A stretch of 64,000 nucleotides of DNA from assembly GCA_003162055.1 (NCBI GenBank), contig PMNA01000026.1, positions 34,025 to 98,024 of the forward strand, given 5' to 3'. Below are positions 58,192-64,000 of this stretch, piece after piece. Both the position numbers and the translations under genes were made by a program. Source of the stretch: Actinomycetota bacterium (GTDB lineage: Bacteria > Actinomycetota > Thermoleophilia > Gaiellales > Gaiellaceae). Position 1 is the stretch's first letter; each line of letters starts with the position of its first letter. The notes under the pieces were generated by a model. That model had not been told where the DNA came from, did not search any database, and saw nothing but the letters and a program-made list of their open reading frames with translations.

Positions 58192-59591
58192 GACGCTCCT
58201 GCTTCCGAGGAGGACGCCCTCTTCGCAGTCGCGGCGGCGGCGTTGTCAGGCTCCTCGACCTCTTCCGCGCCCTTGAGCAGCAGTGCGATCAGGCCGCCGG
58301 CGAGTGGCCAGATCAGATACGAGGTCTGGAAAACGCGGGCCAGGAAGAGCAGCAGAAAGACGGAGAGCGTGAACCCGACCGCTCCGTTCCAGAGCGATCG
58401 CGAGCGCCGCTGGAGCCAGAGCAACCACGCCGTCAGCGGCAACCAGACCAGCAGTGCCAACGGAATGAACGGGTAGTAGCCCGTGCGGCTCGAGATGACG
58501 TGCGCCCGCAGCAGCAGCGCCGAGAAGCCGTAGCCGATGATGCGGTAGGTACCCGTGCCGTACTTGACCGTGTCGGTCCAGAGCGCCCCAGGACCGGCCA
58601 CGAGAAACGGGACGAGGCCGGCCAGGACAACCGCCGCGAACACGATCAGCGGGACCTTCAGCCGCCGCCACTCCATTTTCCGCAGGAAGATGACGAAGAG
58701 GAAAGGCGCCGCGACAAGAGCGAACTGCTTGCATAGGACGGCGCCGCCGAGCAGCGCCGCCGCCCCGCTGAAGCGCGAGCGCGCGGCAAGCCCGAAGGCG
58801 CAGACCACGAGCAGCAGGCTGAGCGCGTCGGCGGTTCCAAACCAGGCCGCATGCACGATTAGAGGGTTGGCGGCCAGAAGGACGCCGAGCGCAAGGCGCG
58901 GCCCGAGCCGGCCCGGGAAGAGCAGGACGGCCGGGAACATGGCAAGCGCACAGAGCACAACCAGGAAGCGAAAATCGGAGAGCGGCTTGGGCAGAGCTCC
59001 CCAGGCCGCCGCGACGATGGCGGCGCCCGGGAAGTAGGCGAAGTGGTGCAGCGCCACCTGCTGCTTTTCGACTCCAGGCTTGACGCTGCCGTCGAGGCTG
59101 TAGAAGCGCTCGAGCCCCGAGGACGCATAGTCGTGCCCGTAGAGATTGGAGCCGTGCTGCAGCAGCTTGCCCGCGATCTCGATCTGGTAGGTCGAATCGT
59201 TCGTGTAGAACCACGGCGCCGTCGACTGCCGCAAGCCCGCCTGCAACGCCACCCCGGGCAGGAGGAGCGCGCAGAGGACGACCGCGGCGCAGGCGACGGC
59301 CCAGCGCAGGCGGAGCCGGCCGGCGGCGAGAAGGACGGCTGCGAGCCCGGCAACCAGAACGCCGGCCAGCATGGCGATCGAGCGCATCAGGCCCAGGTCC
59401 CAGCGCCCGTGCGCGGCCGACACGAGCGACGCGAACATCCCGGCGGCGTGAACGTGACCGGTGCGGAAGACCCAGCCGTCCAGGCCGAGCACTGGCAGAT
59501 TGAGAACAACTACCGCGCCAAGCGCCCCGACCAGAAGCCAGGCGTCACTGCCCGAGAGCACACGGTCCTTTGCCGGATTCAATTGGTGCAC
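58188..59591 (-). CDS. Multi-pass GT-C type glycosyltransferase
   Basis: A 467-residue membrane protein with about eleven helices, starting LVGALGAVVVLNLPVLGLDG. It resembles GT-C enzymes (GT39/GT87-like), which use polyprenyl-phosphate sugars outside the membrane. The first external loop has the acidic region WFYTNDSTYQIEIAGKLL and DYASSGLERFY; helices VVLCALAMFPAVLLF and FALVAAPFLFVIFL follow, and an Ala/Ser-rich cytoplasmic tail ends it. It could add a decorating sugar to the finished polymer. The family assignment is by topology and loop composition. It is translationally coupled to the deacetylase-like gene. Confidence 0.7.
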   Translation of the reverse strand: MHQLNPAKDRVLSGSDAWLLVGALGAVVVLNLPVLGLDGWVFRTGHVHAAGMFASLVSAAHGRWDLGLMRSIAMLAGVLVAGLAAVLLAAGRLRLRWAVACAAVVLCALLLPGVALQAGLRQSTAPWFYTNDSTYQIEIAGKLLQHGSNLYGHDYASSGLERFYSLDGSVKPGVEKQQVALHHFAYFPGAAIVAAAWGALPKPLSDFRFLVVLCALAMFPAVLLFPGRLGPRLALGVLLAANPLIVHAAWFGTADALSLLLVVCAFGLAARSRFSGAAALLGGAVLCKQFALVAAPFLFVIFLRKMEWRRLKVPLIVFAAVVLAGLVPFLVAGPGALWTDTVKYGTGTYRIIGYGFSALLLRAHVISSRTGYYPFIPLALLVWLPLTAWLLWLQRRSRSLWNGAVGFTLSVFLLLFLARVFQTSYLIWPLAGGLIALLLKGAEEVEEPDNAAAATAKRASSSEAGAS

Positions 59592-59624
59592 CGTCCCATC
59601 TTCACAGCCGGCGCCGACGGTAAC

Positions 59625-60995
59625 TCAGCCCTGCGACTTGGTGAACCGGCCGCGATAGACCACGAGCCTTCCGTTAAGCGAGAAGTAGTAGTGACGGCCG
59701 GCCGCGATTCCCGGCGAGAACTTGCCCATGCTCACGTGCCACGCGATCTTCCCGTCTGTCGTGCGGGCGGCGTATGTGTCACCTTGCAGCGTCGAGAAGA
59801 AGACCAGATTGCCGACGACCAGCGAGGGCGCCAGGATGCGGCCCGAGACGCTCGTTCGCCAGAGAAGCGCGCCGGTCGTAGCCCTGATGGCGCTCAGGCT
59901 GCCTGCGAGGTTCCCGACGAAGACGCGACCGTTTGCGACTGCGGGCGTGCCGTAAGTCAGCGTCCCGAGGTTGTAGGTCCATAGAGTGTGACCGCTGGCG
60001 GCCGCGAAAGCGATCACCTTGCCCGAGCGAGCGACCGTGAAGATCCTCTTCCCATCCGACGAGGGGCTGGCATAGAAGCTCTCGTATCTGACGAAGTCCC
60101 GGCGCACCCACACGGCCCAGATGCGCTGGCCGTTACTGCGCCGCAGGCACGTGACCAGGCCGCCGTAGGTGGTGATGCAGACCTTTCCGCCGACGACAGA
60201 GGGGCTGGAGCTGATTCGACCGCCGGTGTTGTAGACCCAAAGCGGCCGCCCTGTGCGCACGTTCAGGGCGTACAGCTTTCCGTCGGCCGCACCGGCGTAG
60301 ACGGCGCCCCCGACGACGAGAGGCGACGACTCGACCGCCGCGCCCGTCTCGAGTTGCCAGAGCAGGCGGCCATCCGAGCGCCGGTAAGCCGTCACGTTCC
60401 CGCCGTGAGTGCTGACGATCAAGCGAGGGCCGGCAATCGCTGGGGTCGAAGCCGTGAATCCGGCGGCCTTGCGCGACCAGATTATGTGGCCGCTCTGGGC
60501 ATTGAGCGCCAGCGTCCGCCCGTGCTCGAGGTTGACGTAGAGGTACCCGTTGCAGTAACTCGGCGGATATTCGATCTCATCGTGAAACCCGCGTGTCCAT
60601 ACGACCTTGGTCGGTCGCCCAAGGTTCAGATTCGGCCGGGCCAGCGAGCGCAGCGCGTCTCCTCCGAAATTGTTCCAGCACGGCTCGTCAACCTTGGCCT
60701 GGAGGGGCTTCTTCGCCGGATGGACAGCTCTCGTCGAGGTGTCGGAGGTCTTGATCGTCACGCTCCCGAGCGAGGTGATCGAACCGGCGGAACCGGGGCT
60801 CCGGAAGTGGAGGGCAAGCGCGCCGCCGAGCGCAAAGAGCATCAGCAGTACGGCGATCCCCAGTGGAACGAGAAACCGCTTTTTCCTGACCCAGCTAGGA
60901 AGCGTCGGCAAGGCGCCGAGTATAGCGGCGGCGAGCCCGGCTCCCGCGCGGGCCGGCGCGAGTAGAAGTTGACGCCGGAGGACGGTATGTTGCAC
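59625..60995 (-). CDS. Membrane-anchored PQQ-repeat beta-propeller protein
   Basis: A protein of up to 456 residues. One transmembrane helix (FLVPLGIAVLLMLFALGGAL) near residues 41-62 leads to an exported beta-propeller built of PQQ-like repeats: ALNAQSGHIIWSRKA, SDGRLLWQLETGAAV, RTGRPLWVYNTGG, ASGHTLWTYNLGT, TTGALLWRTSVSG and TDGKIAWHVSMGK. Such BamB-like propellers bind partners or cofactors. The true start is unclear: GTG 60995 is 25 bp from the upstream stop, TTG 60911 is also possible, and the helix is included either way. It lies between a polymerase and a GT-C gene, so an assembly or scaffolding role is a guess. Confidence 0.82.
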   Translation of the reverse strand: MQHTVLRRQLLLAPARAGAGLAAAILGALPTLPSWVRKKRFLVPLGIAVLLMLFALGGALALHFRSPGSAGSITSLGSVTIKTSDTSTRAVHPAKKPLQAKVDEPCWNNFGGDALRSLARPNLNLGRPTKVVWTRGFHDEIEYPPSYCNGYLYVNLEHGRTLALNAQSGHIIWSRKAAGFTASTPAIAGPRLIVSTHGGNVTAYRRSDGRLLWQLETGAAVESSPLVVGGAVYAGAADGKLYALNVRTGRPLWVYNTGGRISSSPSVVGGKVCITTYGGLVTCLRRSNGQRIWAVWVRRDFVRYESFYASPSSDGKRIFTVARSGKVIAFAAASGHTLWTYNLGTLTYGTPAVANGRVFVGNLAGSLSAIRATTGALLWRTSVSGRILAPSLVVGNLVFFSTLQGDTYAARTTDGKIAWHVSMGKFSPGIAAGRHYYFSLNGRLVVYRGRFTKSQG

Positions 60996-61019
60996 CCCAC
61001 GGTGACGAGCGAAGAACGC

Positions 61020-62486
61020 TCAGGCGGTCGGCTGCGCCGGCGCCGGCGCGGGCGAATCGAGATCCTTCATCCCTACCACGCTCGCCGCCAGCGCAAGAGC
61101 TCCCCAGGTAATCGGATCCTCGAAAAAGCCGCTGTAGGAAAGGGAATGCACGAACAGCACCCCGAATACGGCGGCAAGAGAGAGCCCAATCGTCGCATTT
61201 CGCTTCCAGGCCTTCCGCAAGGTCACGCAGGCTCCGGCGAGCCAGGCCAGGTAGGCGGCCAGACCGACGATGCCCAGCTCGGCGGCGACGGTCAGCGGCG
61301 TCGTGTGCGAGGTGTCTTTCTTGATCGAGCTGAGCGAAGACGACTTGTCCTGAGCCGCGCGCGGCTGCGAGCCGACGCCGACTCCGATCAGCGGGTGGTC
61401 GCGAAAGACATCGAGGGTGATCGACGCGAGGTGCGAGCGCCCGCTGGTCAAATGGCGCAGCGAATGACCCTGAACGCCGACGGCCGCGATCCCCACCCCG
61501 GCGATCGCCAGCACGGCGGTGCAGATCGCAATCGCCCGACGGGTTCGGCGACCGCCGACGACAAGCGTGATACCGACCGCAACGACGAACAGCGCAACGA
61601 GACTCGACTGGGAATACGAGAAGTACAGGGCGACCCAGATGAAGGCGATCAGCGCCGCCGCGAGAGCGAGAAGGCGCCGGCGTTGCCAGATCAGCACCAC
61701 AAGCACGCTCAGCGCCAGCGCGAGATGCCGCCCGTAGATATTCGGGTCGTAGAAGAGCGAGTTTGTTCTGAAGAAACTGGTGTAGACGTTCGCCACCTCG
61801 AGATGGCGATCGAAGAAAATGCGGCGAGCTCCTTCTTCCCACAGGCCGAAGGCCGCGAAAACAACCGCTTCGCCAACTAGAACGATGGCCAAAGCCCGCG
61901 GCAGCCACGCTCGATTGGGCTCGTGAACGACGACCGCCACGAGCACCAGGAAGGGGAAGAGAAAAGCGGCGAGCTCTATCGATCCCTCGTGTACGTCCCG
62001 CGCCCAGAGCAAGGAGAGCGAGTACAGAAAGATCAAGACAGCGCTCGGAACAGCAAGCGATCGATCGATCGGGCGCACCGGGCCGTTACGTAGCAGTCTC
62101 CAGACGAGCGCGAACGCAGCCGCTGCGAGCACCGCGTACAGGGGCAGGAGCAAGTTCGCGTGCTGCGTTCCGAGCGACACGCCGATCCGGAAAGGCGCGG
62201 CCAGGAGCAGTAGTAGCGGCGCGACTCCCGGGTAGCGGTTGAACAGAAAGGCGATGCCCAAGACGACGAGCAGCGCCCCGACGAGCGCCGCCGCCCGCGT
62301 CGGCGAGGTGACCAGTAGCTTCAGATCACGTCCCGGGACGAGCGCGAACGCCATCCCAACCTCGGCCGCCGCCAACAGGCCCAGGCCCGAGAGAATCATT
62401 CGATTTCGACCGAGCAACAGCGGGAAGCAGGCCAGCGCCCCCAGGACTGCGGCCAGATTGGCTAGGTCGACATGAGTATGAGACAT
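61020..62486 (-). CDS. O-antigen polymerase/ligase-like membrane protein
   Basis: A 488-residue protein with about 12 helices. FFRTNSLFYDPNIYGRHLAL and ALYFSYSQSSLVALFVVAVG lie in the central region; DHPLIGVGVGSQPRAAQDKS and TTPLTVAAELGIVGLAAYLA form the Wzy/WaaL signature loop. The fifth such protein in the window. ATG 62486 is the first start, encoding a short His-containing N-terminus (MSHTHVDLANL). It probably shares a transcript with the propeller and GT-C genes downstream. Confidence 0.87.
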   Translation of the reverse strand: MSHTHVDLANLAAVLGALACFPLLLGRNRMILSGLGLLAAAEVGMAFALVPGRDLKLLVTSPTRAAALVGALLVVLGIAFLFNRYPGVAPLLLLLAAPFRIGVSLGTQHANLLLPLYAVLAAAAFALVWRLLRNGPVRPIDRSLAVPSAVLIFLYSLSLLWARDVHEGSIELAAFLFPFLVLVAVVVHEPNRAWLPRALAIVLVGEAVVFAAFGLWEEGARRIFFDRHLEVANVYTSFFRTNSLFYDPNIYGRHLALALSVLVVLIWQRRRLLALAAALIAFIWVALYFSYSQSSLVALFVVAVGITLVVGGRRTRRAIAICTAVLAIAGVGIAAVGVQGHSLRHLTSGRSHLASITLDVFRDHPLIGVGVGSQPRAAQDKSSSLSSIKKDTSHTTPLTVAAELGIVGLAAYLAWLAGACVTLRKAWKRNATIGLSLAAVFGVLFVHSLSYSGFFEDPITWGALALAASVVGMKDLDSPAPAPAQPTA

Positions 62487-62626
62487 AGGCTTGCGCCGCA
62501 GACACTAGCGGCTGAAGAAAAGCCGCATGCGCGCCGGCAGCGCCGGTTTAATAGGGCTCACCCGCTCGTCCGCCCGCTCGGTCGTATGCTGGCGCTGTCT
62601 ATCCAGACGTTTCGCGGGATCTTCAG

Positions 62627-63886
62627 ATGGCCACGAAAGTCCTGATCATCAGCTTCTACTTCCCGCCGGCGGGCGGCGGCGGCGTTCAGCGCTGGCTGAA
62701 GCTGGCCGGCTACCTGCCCGGGCAGGGAATCGAAACGCACGTCCTGGCCCCCGACGATTCGCGCTGGCTGCAGAGCGACCCCGAGCTGGAGATTCCGGCC
62801 GATGTGCACGTCCACCGCGCTCGCTACGTCGGCCCAAGTGGGATCCGGCCGGGCGAGCAGTTACTTGGGCAAAGCGGATTGCGACGGCTCTGGCGCCGCC
62901 TGCTGCTCACGCCGAGGCGCCTGCTCGTTCCCGACGAGAACGTCAGCTGGGTCGCGAGCGCTCTTCCGGCGGCGCGACGAATCGTGAAGCGCGAAGGCAT
63001 CGACGTCGTAGTCACGACCTCGCCCCCGACTTCGACGCACCTGATTGGCGCGCGCCTGCGCCGCCGCGGTGATCTGCGCTGGATCGCCGACCTGCGCGAC
63101 TCCGTTGTCGCCAAGTCCGACCGGCATTACGAGCGCGCGCTGGTGCGCCTGAAGGAGAAAGCGAACCGCAGGCTCGCTCGCACCATCGCCCGTCGGGCCG
63201 ATGCGATCGTTTGCGTCACGCAGACGATCGCCGAGGAGATGACCGCGCTGGGGACACGCGGCGAAACTCTGGTGATACCGAACGGGGCCGATTTCGACGA
63301 CTTCGCCGCGATCGAGTACGAGCCGGGCGAGCGCTTCCGCATCACGCACACCGGCAACTTCTTCGGCAAGCGAGATCCGCGCCCGTTCCTCAGCGCCCTG
63401 GCTCAGATCGACGCGCCGATCACGGCTCGCTTCATCGGCGAGTTCCGCACCGCCGACCGGCTCTGGGCCGAGGAGCTCGGCCTGGGCGAGAAGCTCGAGC
63501 TGATCCACTTCCAGCCGCATGCGCAGGCGATCGCCTCGCAGCGGAACTCCGAAGCGCTCCTGCTCTTGATCCCGTTCTCCGCCGGCCGCGGCGTCGATGT
63601 CACCTCGGGGAAGATCTACGAGTATCTCGCGGCCAGGCGCCCGATTCTGGCGGCGGTGCCGCCGCAGGGCGCAGCCGCCAGGCTCGTGCGCGACGCCGGC
63701 GCCGGCGTCGTCGCCGCACCCGACGACAGCGAGGCGATACAAGCCGCGCTGGAAGAGCTGGTCGAGCGCTGGCGCAAGGGAAAGCTCGCCGACGTCGAGC
63801 TCCCGCCGAAGCTCATCAGCGAGATCGACCGCAAGGAGCGGATGCGTGAGATCGCCGAGCTGATCGAGCGGATCGCCGCTCTCTAG
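62627..63886 (+). CDS. GT4-like glycosyltransferase (GT-B fold)
   Basis: A 419-residue protein of the same subfamily as the gene at 15252. VLIISFYFPPAGGGGVQRWL starts the acceptor domain, followed by VVVTTSPPTSTHLIGARL and WIADLRDSVVAKSDRHYERA. The donor domain has FRITHTGNFFGKRDPRPFL and VDVTSGKIYEYLAARRPIL, in which the usual E-x7-E is modified. ATG 62627 gives a conventional start. It is divergent from the polymerase at 61020-62486, 140 bp away, and is followed by a foldback near the window end. Confidence 0.88.
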   Translation: MATKVLIISFYFPPAGGGGVQRWLKLAGYLPGQGIETHVLAPDDSRWLQSDPELEIPADVHVHRARYVGPSGIRPGEQLLGQSGLRRLWRRLLLTPRRLLVPDENVSWVASALPAARRIVKREGIDVVVTTSPPTSTHLIGARLRRRGDLRWIADLRDSVVAKSDRHYERALVRLKEKANRRLARTIARRADAIVCVTQTIAEEMTALGTRGETLVIPNGADFDDFAAIEYEPGERFRITHTGNFFGKRDPRPFLSALAQIDAPITARFIGEFRTADRLWAEELGLGEKLELIHFQPHAQAIASQRNSEALLLLIPFSAGRGVDVTSGKIYEYLAARRPILAAVPPQGAAARLVRDAGAGVVAAPDDSEAIQAALEELVERWRKGKLADVELPPKLISEIDRKERMREIAELIERIAAL

Positions 63887-63900
63887 GCGCTGCGCTATCG

Positions 63901-63977
63901 GAACGGTGTTTTCGCGGCAACGTGCCGTATCGGCACGAAGATACGACATTCGAGCGCGTTTTTACTCGATACCGTTC
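63901..63977. repeat. Foldback downstream of the last glycosyltransferase
   Basis: The outer arms GAACGGT (63901-63907) and ACCGTTC (63971-63977) enclose a tight hairpin CGTGCCG-TAT-CGGCACG (63921-63937). A run of five T lies at 63959-63963. It may be a terminator for the gene that ends at 63886; the arrangement loosely recalls the element at 56107. Confidence 0.4.
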
Positions 63978-64000
63978 TCCGCCCCGTGGGAGGGTGGGGG

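Overview
This window is high-GC DNA dominated by surface-glycan biosynthesis. Hand counts on a few lines suggest roughly 60-70% GC, falling towards 42-55% in parts of the 17-32 kb stretch. It looks like a chromosome of an actinobacterium, possibly of the Thermoleophilia/Solirubrobacterales type. The pointers are a tRNA without an encoded CCA, frequent GTG and TTG starts, an SSI-like lipoprotein, a histidine kinase with an RsbU-like N-terminus, and a bacterial sugar transferase embedded among many glycosyltransferases. The lineage is an inference and no rRNA is present to settle it.

Layout. 0-2.7 kb: the end of a short-chain dehydrogenase, a DUF2156 (MprF C-terminal-like) protein and a sensor histidine kinase. 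2.9 kb: tRNA-Val(TAC), then about 520 bp of non-coding DNA with a long hairpin and a 26-bp direct repeat. 3.5-9.4 kb: a secreted glycoside hydrolase, a small membrane-anchored secreted protein, an O-antigen polymerase/ligase-like protein with a TPR tail, and the initiating undecaprenyl-phosphate sugar transferase. 9.4-16.6 kb: a second polymerase carrying an inserted carbohydrate-binding-like domain, a Wzx-type flippase and three glycosyltransferases. 16.7-20 kb: GT2, FkbM methyltransferase and GT14 genes. 20-38.9 kb: an ABC exporter pair (Wzm/Wzt) followed by a long, tightly packed same-strand run. That run holds glycosyltransferases, two glycosyltransferase-methyltransferase fusions, two sugar-nucleotide epimerase/dehydratases, a DegT aminotransferase, a DUF268 protein and an alpha-1,2-fucosyltransferase-like GT11. 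38.9-40.5 kb: a MITE-like inverted-repeat element, a methyltransferase and a decayed GT2 gene. 40.5-51.5 kb: a third polymerase (paralogue of the second), a GDP-fucose-type dehydratase/synthase pair, an acetyltransferase, a fourth polymerase and more glycosyltransferases. 51.5-58.2 kb: two ATP-grasp ligases, an IF-2B-like isomerase, a double-CDGSH protein, an SSI-like lipoprotein, a PIG-L deacetylase and a polysaccharide-deacetylase-like protein. 58.2-63.9 kb: a multi-TM glycosyltransferase, a PQQ-repeat protein, a fifth polymerase and a final GT4.

How the genes work together (inference). The sugar transferase starts lipid-linked oligosaccharides. Some twenty-three glycosyltransferases extend them with sugars made by the local NDP-sugar enzymes, including 6-deoxyhexoses such as fucose and an amino sugar. 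Methyl-, acetyl- and possibly aminoacyl-type enzymes decorate the chains. Export appears possible by both the Wzx/Wzy route (one flippase, five polymerase-like proteins) and the Wzm/Wzt route, with a carbohydrate-recognition domain on Wzt. Many neighbouring genes overlap by 4 bp (ATGA, GTGA or TTGA), which points to translational coupling.

No CRISPR array, phage, toxin or defence system was seen. The least ordinary items are the polymerase with the inserted binding domain, the two glycosyltransferase-methyltransferase fusions, the GT14 gene whose only plausible start is ATC, a branched RNA-like foldback near 56.1 kb, the MITE-like element, and the signs of local gene decay and recombination.
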